Shown here: positions 22,383-34,170 of the stretch, in pieces
Numbering within the stretch: the stretch's first letter is position 1
Layout: every line of letters starts with the position of its first letter
Assembly (NCBI GenBank): GCA_003290165.1
Contig: QNQO01000202.1
Span: 1,054,001 to 1,118,000 of the forward strand
Reading direction: 5' to 3'
Source of the DNA: Berberis thunbergii
Taxonomy: Eukaryota; Streptophyta; Magnoliopsida; Ranunculales; Berberidaceae
Length of the DNA: 64,000 bases
The notes under the pieces: generated by a model
What the model saw: the letters and a program-made list of their open reading frames with translations, nothing else
The model's database searches: none
Told to the model about the DNA's origin: nothing
Position numbers and translations under genes: made by a program

Positions 22383-24743
22383 TCACAACGATCTCCAAGC
22401 TTTGGCTGGTACTTGTCTTTTTCAGGGTCAGCTCAAGTTGTTGAAATCAGAGTTAGCAATTGGATCTGATGTGGGGGAGATTAGGGAGGTTTGGATGGAT
22501 TAAAATTGGGCGGGGTTTGTGTTTGTCGTTTGGTTGAAGAGTGATGGCCATTTGGATGTAGTAAAAAGAAAACAAGAGTTCAGCTCATTAGCAAGTAAGT
22601 CTTGTTGTCTTTTCTTCTTGAAGCTCTCTGTTTTGTGTTGGTGTTTGTTTGGTGGTGTGGTGGATTTATGCCGGGATGATGGGACGATAGCGTTGGCTGC
22701 GCAATCCTTTGCAATTTGCAATTTGCAATTTCAGTGAGTTTTTCTTCATCTCCTTTACTTTTACTGTGAGTTTTCTCCATTCCCTTCTTGTATGTGAGTC
22801 TTCTTTCATTCTCTATATGAGTTCCTCTTTTTGAAATACCCGTATCTTTGTTTGTTGATTTTGGTGTGTTCGATGGCTTACTGACGATTGAGTGTTTTCC
22901 CATTCTCCATTTTTTTTTCTTTCTAGTATGGTTTGGTGTTTAGGTTTTCACCGTTCTCAATCTAAATTTTGTTTGTGTTTTCGAACCTCTAAATCATGAT
23001 TCGTGTACGTGTTTTCTTGTTGGTGATTATGGGTCAAGTGTTTGTTAATGTGATTTGAGATGAGTGAGTGGTCGGTGTTTGTGAAGCCACGAATCGGCCA
23101 TTTGGGGTTCAAACGGGCTGAGTCGGTAGGTTTGTGTCATATTGATTTTATGCAGATTCTGATCAACATGAGTAGATGACGCTTTGATGCTTATGGGGAC
23201 CATATGCTGCCCATGTGAGCATCATCTAAATCAAGTGAGACATTCACTTTAAATAGCATAGCTAGGTGAGGTGGTTAAGGGGTTTGGGCCAATCCTGTGT
23301 GAGACAACATGTTAGAATGCCTTATCTAGCACTACATACTTAAGTTAGCATTATGTGTCATTCTCTCACTCCAAGCAAATCCATGTTTTCGACATAGCTT
23401 GTGTGTTCAAAACCTTTTTGCCACATACTTGGGTATTTATTAGTTGTCTTGATGAATCCTTAAAATATCAAATTTATAACATGACATGTATGATGTAGTC
23501 GGGTTTGGATAAAGAGAAACAAATAACAGGGTAGCTTGTGAATGAGTAGGGATTTGTAGATTTGCCACGTAAGGAGCTTATTGACATGGAGAAAAAGGCG
23601 TGTGCATTTTGGATTTTTTCCTATCTTGGACTTGCACAGAGAACCTCATTGTTATTCAACTCTAACTTCCAATTTTAACAAATTTCTCTTTGTTGGGTTT
23701 TCTCGAACTAGTCAAAATCTCCAAAAAAAATTCCTTTACCAAGTAGATAATTGAATGTAAGTGGAACTGACAAACCAATCATATCCATTAGGAGTATCTC
23801 ACTACTTGGTGTGGGGACAGTGTAAAGAGGACCAAGGTCATACAGTAAATGGGTATGGGTATGGGTATGGATATGTATGTTGACAGTGTATGTTCTATAT
23901 TGATTGTCACTGTCTAATCAATAGATGTGGTCATGATAGATGGTTTTCAAAAGAAAAGGTGGATTTCCATAAGGATAGTCAGGTATAGCCAGTAATGGAA
24001 CTTGTTTTCTTGTCACGCGTATGTGACCATGTAAAAAAAAATGTTTGTGCTTGCGACACACTTGTTTTTCATTCTTTTCTGAAGGAGATGGCAAAATAGA
24101 TTTTTGTCATGTTGTGAATATCACCTTGTTAATGTTTTTATGTATATATTGTTCTTGTAAAGGGAATGTGATGTGACGTTAATTGATTTGGAAAAATAAT
24201 GACTCAAATAAAATACTTGGTAAATGTTCTTCTTTTCACAACTCCAGAAAAAAAAAAAGTGAAAAGAATTAAAATTTTGTATACAGACTTGCTTGTATAC
24301 GTGTGATATTATTATGGGTATGCAGACTTGCTTGCATATCGGTGCACCGTTCCATGTGAGTTCGGTTGTACGTGTAGAATGCTTGTCAGTGATCGAACTT
24401 CGGGTGAGATGACATGACACTCGAGGTGGCACCCCACTTGGGTCATGTACGCTCCGAGTGGCTTCGATGGCAAGGGAGACACACTTGGGTGAGGTGTGTT
24501 CGGCACAGGAGGAGAGTGCGATTGTGGAAAAAGAAGCCAAGAATTAGAAAACAAAATAAATAATTCAATTAAACCATTGAATTGAGCATGCCATGAAATT
24601 GTGTATAGATTATTTTAGCTTATACTAGGTTAGCCTTGAGGGAAGAAACTAACAGCTCATTCGAACCTTGAATGAGAACTACATGTCTTCCTAAAGATAG
24701 AAAAATGTGTTTTGTTTAGTATTTCAATAATAGTCTAATATGA
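22383..24743. other. Interior of the TG...CA insertion, no further gene recognised
   Basis: Contains short open frames (e.g. 22519-22737) without recognisable motifs, T-rich intron-like stretches and a GGGTAT repeat near 23850-23870. Text at 22700-22990 resembles intron plus leader sequence of a plant gene. Confidence 0.4.
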
Positions 24744-24751
24744 GTGAATTG

Positions 24752-25773
24752 TAGGGGTGGGCATTTAGGACCGAAAACCCGGATCGAACCGACAACCGGA
24801 CCGATCGGATCGGTTTTAATTAATAAAAAAAATTTCGGTTGTAAAAGCCCGGCCCGGCCCGAAGTTTCTGGTCCGGGCCTCGGTTTCCATTTCTAAAACC
24901 CGTCAAGTAACCGGCCCGGCCCGACTCCTTCATATAAATAGTTTTCTCTCCCCTCAAACACCCTCAACTTCGAAGGAAACCAGTGAAGGAAACCGCCTCC
25001 TCGTCCTCCTCTCTTCTCACAGCGAAGGAAACCAGCGAGGACGGCTCCTCGTCCTCCTCTCTTCTCAGTCCTCCTCTCTTCTCACAGCGAAGGAAACAAG
25101 CGAGGACGGCTCCTCATCCTCCTCTCTTCTCACAGGGCTCCTTGTCCTCCTCTCTTCTCACAGCGAAGGAAACCAGCGAGGACGCCTCCTCTCCTCATTC
25201 ACAGAGTCAGAGGCCTCTTCTCTTCCCTCTCCCTCTCCCTCTCCCCTCTCTTCTCACGGTGGAGATCGACCGGCTCAGCGAAGGCAGAGGCCGAGCCGCC
25301 TCCCTCTCCCCTCCCTTCCCCAACGATCAGATCTTGATCCTGATCTTATCTTGATCAGATCCTGATCTTATCTTGATCAGATCTTGATCTTGATCTTGAT
25401 CAGATCCGATCCTTATCTTGATCAGATCCTGATCCTGATCAGATCCGATCCAGATCTTGAATTTGATCAGTGTAATTTGTTTTTTTTTTTGTAATTTTTT
25501 GTTGTATGCTATAAATTTTTTGTAATTTTTTTAATTTTGTTGTATGGTTTCAGTATTTTTTTTTTATTACTTACTGTAGATCTTTTTTTTTTTTTTTTTT
25601 TTGCTCTTACGACCGAGACCGGCCCGAAACCGGCCCGTAAGTCGGTTATCCGGGACTTCGGTTATCCGGTTAATTCGGTTCGGTTTCGGTTCTCATGAAC
25701 ACGGGCCCGAATTTTTCGGGTCGGTTTTCGGTTTTTGGCTTTTGGGCCGGTTAACCGTACTTGCCCAGCCCTA
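24752..25773. mobile_element. hAT-like non-autonomous element, 1022 bp
   Basis: Ends TAGGGGTGGGCA ... TTGCCCAGCCCTA (short inverted repeats common in plant hAT elements) and an 8-bp duplication GTGAATTG on both sides (24744-24751, 25774-25781). Subterminal GGCCCGGCCCG motifs occur in both halves. The interior carries a minisatellite of about 50-60 bp (GCGAAGGAAACCAGCGAGGA, 24975-25200) and a GATC-rich microsatellite (25325-25460). A 123-codon Ser/Leu-rich frame at 24983-25354 is a by-product of these repeats. No transposase. Confidence 0.9.
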
Positions 25774-25781
25774 GTGAATTG

Positions 25782-26268
25782 TATGTTTGTTGCATTTATG
25801 AGGATTGATAACTCATAAACTTCATATATTAGTAATAAATAATGCATATTTATTTATTAGCATGACAACATCATTGCCTCATTGAGGAACTACCTGATGG
25901 TGCGGTTATGTATTGTTTGATTTATTTTAATGTTGTCACGTGTGGATTTATTGATTTTTGGGATGAAGATTTCTCACACCGGCTTTATTGCTGACCCGAG
26001 TGAGCTTTTGCTTCTTGGGTACATTCCTTTTGGAATGTAGCCGAGTAGTCTTTCAGGTTAGAGATTTTGAGCTGCATTATTGGAGTTCCGCTAGTGAGCT
26101 AGCCATGTCAGTCTTCTCCGGGTTAGATTTTATTTGTTTCAGATGTTTAGTTCATGCTGCTATTTGTTTATGTTATTATTAAATTCTCGCGTCTCGAGTT
26201 TTGGGGGAAACGGATAATCCTAAGTGGATTTTGGAATTTTCGTTTCCTTCGAAAATTGGGGCGTGACA
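25782..26268. other. 3' end of the TG...CA insertion
   Basis: No coding. Contains the terminal stretch GGAAACGGATAATCCTAAGT and GGGGCGTGACA. Confidence 0.5.
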
Positions 26269-26357
26269 TATATTTTTCAAGTAATCCTTGTTTATGTTGT
26301 GAATTCTTGATGTGTAATTTCTTGATAGTTTTTCATGTCTTTAGGAATTCGGAAAAC

Positions 26358-26564
26358 ATGGATAATCAAGTTGATTGTTCCTTGAGACTAGGTTTACCTG
26401 GTGATAACAGTGAGGTTGAGGATGATTCGTTTTGGCAAATATTTTCTCAAGAAATGAGCTTCAAAAACATTTGCAGCAATTTTGTATCAAAACAAGAAGA
26501 TAGAAATCATTACAAAGATCATTCTCCTAATTATCTCTTCTTCTCTCCTGCCGATCCCTTCTAA
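26358..26564 (+). pseudogene. GATA-like copy 3, fused first-exon frame of 68 codons
   Basis: MDNQVDCSLRLGLPGDN joined directly to SEVEDDSFWQIFSQEMSF and a Lys/Asp/His-rich tail ending SPADPF. In copies 4 and 5 the same two parts are separated by about 150 bp of intron-like sequence. So here a deletion made one continuous frame. No zinc-finger exons follow before the P450 junction at 27123. It would encode a small acidic peptide without a known domain if expressed. Its upstream region is split by the 4.6-kb insertion. Confidence 0.55.
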
Positions 26565-27122
26565 ATTCCGAAAAAAATTTACCCTCGGACCAAGCACATC
26601 CTTAAATTTTAAGGGTTTTTTTTAATGTGTGTGTACGCACATATAACTATAGATATTGTTGAAGTGTGTACATTCTTATCCACAATTTTATTTTTGATAT
26701 GATGGTTAGTTATCATTAATGCTAAGAATGACATGGAATGAATTGCAAAAATCATGTTCAAACAAAATAAGGCATGTTGTTTGTATTAGCGGAGGAAAGT
26801 GGAAGTACATGATGAAATATGGATGTCGGTAAATTGATTCAACATGCTGAATTAAGAACTTGTCGCTACTGGATCCATCACACTTCTACTAATATTAACA
26901 TAAAAATTTCCTTAGTAGCGAAGGGCCAGAAGTTCGCTCAATATTCTCAATTGATCAATCAAGAAAGGGGCATTGAAATACATTTCCCTTTAAAGACATA
27001 GCCATGAGGGGACTGGCATTGAAATACATTTTAAGTATATCGTGGAAGGGTAAATGATTAACAATTTAGGTCTTTAGTTCTCAATATGTAGGAAAGCCTT
27101 TTTGGCTTAAAATCCAAACATA
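26565..27122. repeat. 3' flank of GATA-like copy 3
   Basis: Shared with 31680-32360, 52400-53080 and 55520-56230. Ends at the junction with the P450 fragment. In the copy at 56231 the sequence continues differently. Confidence 0.65.
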
Positions 27123-27125
27123 CCA

Positions 27126-27659
27126 TGCTGACGGAGTGCACAAAGCCTGTCAAGGCTGGTTTTACTTAGAATCTCTTGAATGCAAACCATACGGAGCATG
27201 CGCCAATTGTGGACCATATGGTGCCCATATCATGTCGTACCCACCATAAGTGATTGCTATCGCTGAGATTGGAGGGTCACGGTCTGCAAAAATGGTGCCT
27301 TTATCCTTGAGTGCCTCCTTCACCATGGCTGGCGAACTCAATACAACACAAAGCTTGCTACCCAATTTGACTTTAAAGACTGGGCCATATAGTTTTGCTA
27401 ATTTGTCATAGTAGACATGGAGCTCAGGGTCGAGAAAGGGAAGGTTTCCAACCAGTGGTAATCCCCATGGACCTGGTGGCAATTGAATCTTCCCCTTCAT
27501 GGATCTCTTTAACATCGATGATATGAGCCATAAAATTGTTATGCAAACAATTGCAAAACTGATTAGAGCTTTGGCACCTACATCATTCTGGTTTGTCCTT
27601 AATTCTGACCATGATTTCTGTATAGCATCTTTTATGGTTGTTGCTTCATCTGGTTCCAT
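27126..27659 (-). pseudogene. CYP706-like P450 pseudogene, N-terminal 190 codons
   Basis: Same start (MEPDEATTIKDAIQKSW), membrane anchor, hinge (LPPGPWGLPLVGNLPFLDPE) and B-C region as the intact gene at 46404-48212. It carries an extra base in the C-helix (CAATTGGCGC), shifting the frame after GPQ. It ends abruptly within exon 1 at the junction with GATA-flank sequence (27123). I-helix, ExxR and heme motifs are absent. A TATA-type sequence remains at about 27695-27703. Confidence 0.9.
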
Positions 27660-28082
27660 GTTTGCTTTGTTTTGGAATCCAGAATAAGGAAATATTATAT
27701 ATAGGAGGTTCTTTGATAGATCTTCTGAACAAAGGAACTGGGAGGATAATTCAAATAAAAGTCATAAAAAACATCATATCACATAAAACTGAAGGTTAAA
27801 TTGATTTTGGATAACTGGACAAAATTTTGTGATATACAAGACAAACCACAAAATCTCTTGAGAGTATACAGGCCATGTGTTTCTAGATGATATCTTTGTT
27901 GGCTCAAGAGTGACTTTCATCTCTACAGTCATAAATGCCAAAGACAGTTTTAACCGTGAAATTGGTTTTTCATCAACACCGCTTTTCAAGTTTCACAACT
28001 GCCTTCCTGTATTAATGAAAATATGATATTGAGCTTTATGTAAAGTCTTTGGGTCCTGAAGAATTTCATTTCTGAACCCGAA

Positions 28083-28274
28083 CAGAAATTCTAAATGGCA
28101 AGGAAACCAGCGAGGAAAACAGCGAGGGAGGGGGGGTGTGACCATTCATCCCCCACGAGATGCGCGCCTGGATCCTCAAGATACGCAAAAGCGTGAATCT
28201 CAACGGGGATGAGTGGTCACACCCCCCTCCCTCACTGTTTTCCTTGCTGGTTTCCTCGACAGTTAGACAAACTC
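28083..28274. mobile_element. Foldback MITE, GAGGAAACCAGCGAGG family
   Basis: 192 bp. Arms AAGGAAACCAGCGAGGAAAA and TTTTCCTTGCTGGTTTCCTC. Flanks GAACCCGAA (28074-28082) and GAACCCAAA (28275-28283), 8 of 9 matching. It lies upstream of the P450 pseudogene and is duplicated near 48628-48800, so it predates the segmental duplication. Confidence 0.75.
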
Positions 28275-28311
28275 GAACCCAAAACACTATATGTGTAAAT
28301 TTGTTTATTTT

Positions 28312-28505
28312 TATTTAAAAAAATTGGGTCATTGACCCTTTTTACCACATAGGGTAACTAAACCAGGCCCAAGGCTACAATATTATTGTCATTTAATATC
28401 CTCGTTGCCTCCATTGCTTTCGCTTCCATCCATAGTTGCCACCACGCATGAAGATTTGCTTTTGCTTAGTCCAATCCAGTCCATCTAAGCAGCTACATCC
28501 AATAT
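28312..28505 (-). mobile_element. Truncated SINE (3' part)
   Basis: Minus-strand sequence matches the 3' two thirds of the full SINE at 54230-54637 (GGGTCAATGACCCAATTT tail, AAGGCTACAATATTATTGTC and CATCTAAGCAGCT on the plus strand). The tRNA-like head is missing. Duplicate at 48838-49030. Confidence 0.7.
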
Positions 28506-28939
28506 CTAAATAACAATAGGTATTTAGTTAATATTTTTGAATTTTTTACTAAATTAAATAAATTATGAATTTTTTTTTTATCTTAAGGAGGGTTCATGGA
28601 ATGAAACAAATTACATTTTAAAATTTTGATTAAAACTCTTGCTTGATTTTTTTTGTCACACTTATACCCTTATGTTTTTGTAGAAGGAAAAAAATGTAAT
28701 TAAATAAAGTGAAATTATTTTAACAAAATGTATTATTAACGAAAGCTAAAGATGTGCGTGCACACAGGTGCTTGTATAGACAAATTCAAAGGATTATCCC
28801 AATGAAAAAGAACAGGTGCTAGTTACATAAGCCAAGAAGACTGGTTGTTTTACATGTAACATTTCCCAGTCTTTACTGGGCTTACCCCATAAGCATGTTT
28901 GGACTACATGTCCTAGCCTCTCGCTATGCTTATTTAGAC

Positions 28940-29680
28940 CACATGAATATGATTACACCAAGAAGGAATGAATCTTACAACTGATGCAATCATTTTCTGC
29001 TTCATGCTTCGACCTAGACCTGCAAACCTGCTGACTTGCAAAAGGAACGCATGTGAAACACACACCACTGTTGTGATGGCCGATGGTACTCTGATGCTAA
29101 AGTCAGACATCTGAGAAAGGTGTAACAATGTAAACAGGGAAGTTATAGCCTACCTTAGCTTACAAACCTCATGTCTTATTTATACTCTAGGAGTCTTGGT
29201 TCAAACAGGCCATCGATGGCGCAGTTTAGGAAATAAGATCTTCGTAGAGATCATTCTCTAATTAGGAGTCGTGCTGTAGATGGAGGTTTCCTTGTTAGCC
29301 TATACTCCTAGATACACGGGAGATAGTTCCCGTTCCGAGAGTAGTCTATAGATATAAGTCTCCATATGTGATACATATTCTGGAATTTACTTCCTAGTTG
29401 GAAGCAATGAGTCAGTGTACTTGCCCGTCTAAAGCTGATCCTCGAGAAACTTGCCTTAGCAAGGCTTACTAGTATTGGGGATAGTTCTGAGACATGTGGG
29501 CTTAGCAGGCTGTAAGAATTTGGGTCCACTTGGCGGACTGCATTGGGCGGGATTAGAATTGCATGGGCCGGATCAGTGTTGAGCTAGCACTAAGGCCTAT
29601 CTTTCCTCGAGATCATCATGACATGTGTAAGGCGCAGGGTTGGGACCGTTTTGGTGTAACATCAGCTACTCCTTCGAGTT
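28940..29680. mobile_element. LTR-like fragment of a retroelement
   Basis: Matches 49470-50165, 34408-34640 and 43870-44365. Features: GGAGTCTTGGTTC, TAGGAGTCGTGCT, CGGGAGATAG, ends GGGACCGTTTTGGTGTAACA. The same end occurs in the isolated copy at 44341, supporting an LTR edge. Left edge uncertain. Confidence 0.55.
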
Positions 29681-29714
29681 AGTGGGCCATCACATCGGTT
29701 CACTAAGTCATTTC

Positions 29715-31310
29715 TCGAAAAGATATGTCGCTCATAATGATTGAGTCTGAATCGTTGCTTGAGCCGCGCACTTCATTAATTGAATGTGCATCAATTCAGT
29801 GGAAAATAGGCAGGAATCCCGTCTCTATTTTGGATATCCTTTCTGTGAAGACTAACTCTTCTATTTTCTTGCTTTTAGAGATCTTGCTCTGTTCATCTTC
29901 TGATTGAAAAGATTGTTCATCCTCTTTATGGCTCAACAAAACCATCTTGATGATGCAACTTTGGCCAAGGGGTTTGAGTTTTTTGAAGATAGGTTGTTTT
30001 CTTAATCGGGCCTTGTTGAAATTCGTACGAAGTTCAGGGTCCTTGAGGACCTACCATTATATGCTCTGAAGGATGATTAGACACCAATGTTGTCGCCGGT
30101 GGGGTTCATCTACTTGCACCAAGGGATACTCCAAACTGGAGTTTGTTTTCCTATTCTGGATGTGATTTGGGACTTCTTGGACTTCCTTGAAATTCCTTCG
30201 GCCCAGATGGGGCCTAATGGGTACATGATCGTTCTTCTCATTTTGATTAGGGTAAAGGAAGCTGTCGTCTGCATGACTCCGCAGGTGATCCAGTTGCTAA
30301 CTTCTCCTCGGTTAAACAATTACAATGTCTGTAAAATAATGTCATCGGCTTTCTTTGAGAAATTTACTAATGACTTCAAGTCCTAGCAGAAGTATTTCTT
30401 CTTGGCTCCTGCGGATTCAAAGTACTTCCAGTTCAAGGGTCGTCCGCTCGAACGTGAGTTCAAGCCATTTCATAAGTATAGTTTTTTCTTCTGATTCCTT
30501 TGCGCTTGGTTGTATGCTAATCGTTGCTTGTGTTTCTTCATAGGACAGTTTCCCACTACTCTTACCCTAGAGAAACGAAACACTATGGAGACATTCTGCG
30601 ACTTACCAACGTAGAATGTGGTGGAGGTCATATGTGTTCCCAACTTTATTCGCAGTGGGCTGTGGAACAACTGGCATGAGGCCCCCACTCTTTACCAATC
30701 ATTGTGAGTTAAGTCTGAAGGTGGAACCCCTTTTAGGAAAAGGAAAGCCACCGGAGTCAAGGTTCTACTAGTGTCAATCCGCCCGGGATTGTTCCGATAA
30801 AAAGGTTCATGTGAGGATTCACCTGAGGTTCTGGAACCCGATCGTCCCACTGATAGGCTATCAGATAGTGGCCGTGGTGACACAAGCCAAGTTTCTCATA
30901 GTCCTCATTGTTCCATGTCTAACTCTAGGCTATATCACAAGGTGTTGGAAGATCCTTTGGACAACTTATTTCCTTCTCTTCCTCCGTATCCTGCTAAGTC
31001 ATCTCATACTAAGGGGTCGACTGCTAGCGATAAAGGAAATGTTGCAGAGGAGGGCCTGGGAACAATGGTGACTACAAAGGGTGGTGTTGGCGTAATTCCC
31101 AATCCGTGAGAGCTTCATCCGGATGCGTGGATAAGTATGTTTGCCCTGGACTTAGTAAATATGAGTACTCAGGTTTGGCACCATGAGGATGATGTGGACT
31201 ATGCTTCGAAGATGCATATAAGAAAGCGTCATAAATGGCTGATGGATCACGCTCCAAAACCCGAAGAGGATACGCTAGAGAGGGGTGTGGATAAGGGTTT
31301 CTAAGATATA
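29715..31310 (+). pseudogene. Gag-like/transposase_28-type retroelement frames, decayed, copy 1
   Basis: Broken frames: 29725-29907; 30087-30386 with SPVGFIYLHQGILQTGVCFP, ILDVIWDFLDF, PNGYMIVLLILIRVKEA, which follows the pattern of the plant putative gypsy-type transposon domain (aromatic FP...D-x-L...Q-x-x-PN-x-x); then a basic stretch near 30760 where 89 codons present in copy 3 are deleted. Stops interrupt the frame (e.g. after DFKS, about 30384). No protease, RT or integrase follows. Confidence 0.5.
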
Positions 31311-31402
31311 TAAATATTTTTCAAGTAATCCTTGTTTACATTGAGAATTCTTGATGTGTAATTTCTTGATTTTTTCTTCATATCTTCAGCAATTCGGCAA
31401 AC

Positions 31403-31516
31403 ATGGAAAATCAAGTTGATTGTACCGTGAGACTAGGTTTACCCGGTTATAACGGTGACCATGGAGACAATCCTAAAGACAATAATGCCAAAAATGTATT
31501 TTTATTAAAATTTTGA
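31403..31516 (+). pseudogene. GATA-like copy 4, first exon
   Basis: MENQVDCTVRLGLPGYNGDH... ends in a stop after NVFLLKF if unspliced. Downstream EVEDDSFWQIFS then stop (31656). No zinc-finger exons. Includes (TG)n at 31840-31857. Near-identical to copy 5. Confidence 0.6.
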
Positions 31517-33398
31517 ATTTGATCTTAAGGTGTGTATGGTTTTAAGGGAAAATTATCATTGAAAAACTACGAAATGAGAAGAGATGGGGGAGAAGGTGGA
31601 AAAAAAAAGTTCTCCAACTTGAGGTTGAGGATGATTCATTTTGGCAAATATTCTCTTAAGAAATGAGCTTCGAAAACATTAGCAACAATTTTGTATCAAA
31701 ACAAGAAGAAAGAAATTATCATAAGGATCATTCTCCTTATTATCTCTTCTTCTCCCCCGTCAATCCCTTCTCAATTCTGACAAATTTCTGGAAACATTTT
31801 ACCCTTGAACCAATCACATCCTTAAATTTTAAGGGGTTTTTGTGTGTGTGTGTGTGAGCACATATAACTATAGATAGTCAAGGTTTATACATTCTTATCC
31901 ACAATTTTAGTTTTGATAGGATGGTTAATTATCATGAATGCTAAGAATGACATGGAATGAATTGGAAAAATCATGTTCAAAGAAAATAAGGCATGTTGTT
32001 TGTATTTGCAGAGGAAATGGAAGTAATTGATGAAATATGGATGTCGGTAAATTGATTCAACATATTGAATTAAGAACTTGTCGCTACTAGATCCATCACA
32101 CTTATACTAATATTTTCATAAATATTTCCTTAGTAGCAAAGGGACAAAAGTTCGCTCAATGTTCGCAATTGATCAATCAAGAAAGGGGCATTGAAATACA
32201 TTTCGCTTTGAAGACATAGCAATGAGGGGATTGGGATTCTCTCTTTTCTTAGTCTATTATGATCTATTTGTACACGAGATTTTAAGTATATCGTGGAAGG
32301 GTAAATGATAAACAATTTAGGTCTTTAGTTCTCAATAAGTAGAAAAGCCTTCTTGGCTATTTTTTAAAGTCCAAACCTACCAAGAGATCCTAATGTCATT
32401 TTTTTCTAAGAAAATCTAGATAATGTATCCAACGTATCAGAGCCTAAGTGTTAATGTCATGTTTTTCACTTTTTAACCATCGAAACTATTTATTCTTCTT
32501 AATCACAAACAAGGTCTATTTTCATTTTGTTTTGCAATTCTTTAATTACCAATTTTAACCATTGGTTTAATGCCGTGTACTCATTTGTTTTTGCTTGAAA
32601 TCACTTTTCATTTGTTTTTGCTATTATTTACTTATCACCATTTTGTCTCTCTATCTCTTTGTCACTAGAATTTAATAGGAGTTTCATGCGCTGTGAAGAA
32701 TGCTAAGTACTCATAACAACTTCTTATTGGCCTTCAGTCGTTATTTCCGTATCCATTCAAGGGACTACAATGTAGCCATTGGGCATATGCTATTTCTTAG
32801 ATGTACAACTCTCACTACCATAATTAAGTTACCCTATTTAATTTTTTGTAGTTTTACTTGATGTTTTTTCCTTAAAGTACTTATCATTTTCTTAGTTCTG
32901 AAAACTTGAATGAATTACTAAAATCATGGCTTAAAAAAATGTTTATTGTACCCTACCTAGAAATTTGTTTTGACTCTGCCCCTGCACGTATATATATCCG
33001 ATATTGATGCCCACAAGCCCAACCTCGATTTAGTTCTCTTCTTTCAAAATCAGACCATCCCTCAACCACAGCTGTCCACTATGGGATGAGTGAAAGTTGA
33101 ATTTTCAAGGTTCAAAAACCAAATAAGACATTAGTCATTGGTTAAAATGAGAATGATATGGGGATCCTCGCAAAGAAAGCCTACTTACCAACAGCTCGTG
33201 TGCTCAGCAAACCAGTATATACCCATTTGGATTGCCATTGACACATCTCGCCATCAATGGGACTCAATATAGGTTGTCATTTTGTAATTGCAGGCTTGCT
33301 TTTAAAGAAAGCATAGAATGAAAAACTCTTCGATAATTTTCTCAATATGGAGTACATGCTTAAATAAGACTTTGTACAAGAGAAATATCTACAAAAAC
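31517..33398. other. 3' part of duplication copy 1, no gene
   Basis: GATA-flank sequence to about 32370, then 1 kb of AT-rich spacer (duplicated at 53100-54145) without recognisable coding. Ends at the junction with P450 copy 2. Confidence 0.5.
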
Positions 33399-34170
33399 TT
33401 ATGATGGTGTTACACAATTAGCCTTCCCTAATGTTAGCACAATTTCTTCAACAATTTCTCGAAACTTGGCACCAATACTAGTTCTTTCTTCACTCTGTAG
33501 TGTACCACCCCATAACATGCTTGTTACTACATTAAGCATGGTTAGGAACATCTGTTCTCTAACATTTATTTGGGTGCCAATCTTGGAGTATACATCAGTA
33601 ACTGTATGGCGAACTTCATGTTGACGGAGTGCACAAAGCCTGTCAAGGCTGGTTTTACTTAGAATCTCTTGAATGCAAACCATATGGAGCATGCGCCATT
33701 GTGGACCATATGGTGCCCATCCCATGTCGTACCCACCATAAGTGATCGCTATCGCTGAGATTGGAGGGTCACGGTCTGCAAAAATGGTGCCTTTATCCTT
33801 GAGTGCCTCCTTGACCATGGCTGGTTAACTCAATACAACACAAAGCTTGCTACCCAATTTGACTTTAAAAACTGGGCCATATAGTTTTGCTAATTTGTCA
33901 TAGTAGACATGGAGCTCAGGGTCAAGAAAGGGAAGGTTTCCAACCAGTGGTAATCCCCATGGACCTGGTGGCAATTGAATCTTCCCCTTCATGGATCTCT
34001 TTAACATCGATGATATGAGCCATAAAATTGTTATGCAAACAAACTGATTAGAGCTTTGGCACCTACATCATTCTGGTTTGTCCTTAATTCTGACCACCAT
34101 GACCATGATTTCTGTATAGCAACTCTTATGGTTGTTGCTTCATCTGGTTCCATGTTTGCTTTGTTTTGGA
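33399..34170 (-). pseudogene. CYP706-like P450 pseudogene 2, truncated
   Basis: Covers about codons 1-265 of exon 1. It keeps the C-helix Trp (GPQWRML) that the complete gene lacks. Lesions: stop TAA in the SSPAMVKE segment (about 33826), an 8-bp deletion in the anchor region (near 34040), a 6-bp duplication (ACCATG, near 34100), and loss of everything after GKAN at 33420, where sequence switches to the spacer of the duplication unit. Confidence 0.9.

Larger units (their letters stand above)
21662..26268 (+). mobile_element. TG...CA insertion with 5-bp target duplication (solo-LTR-like, carrying a gene fragment)
   Basis: 4607 bp. Begins TGTAATACCCGCC, ends GGGGCGTGACA. Flanked by TATAT (21657-21661 and 26269-26273). 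The uninterrupted sequence exists at 55250 (ATATACATATATTTTTCAAG), which proves the insertion. TG...CA ends with 5-bp duplication are LTR-retrotransposon features, yet I find no second LTR, primer site or pol. So it is either a very long solo LTR or a gene-carrying non-autonomous element. It contains an O-fucosyltransferase-like fragment and a nested hAT-like element. Confidence 0.75.
27690..33400. repeat. Segmental duplication, copy 1 (P450 upstream, retroelement, GATA piece)
   Basis: Colinear and highly similar to 48240-54145 throughout: P450 upstream region, foldback element, SINE piece, LTR-like part, gag-like frames, GATA copy and 1-kb spacer. Main difference: a 267-bp segment (51223-51489) is missing here at 30763-30765. 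Copy 1 ends at 33400 against P450 copy 2, copy 3 at 54145 against unrelated DNA. Confidence 0.85.

Noticed and set aside
24983..25354. 123-codon Ser/Leu-rich frame
   Set aside because: Produced by minisatellite repeats inside the hAT-like element; no domain.
27126..34170. Two additional functional P450 genes
   Set aside because: Both lack the I-helix and heme region and carry a frameshift or stop.
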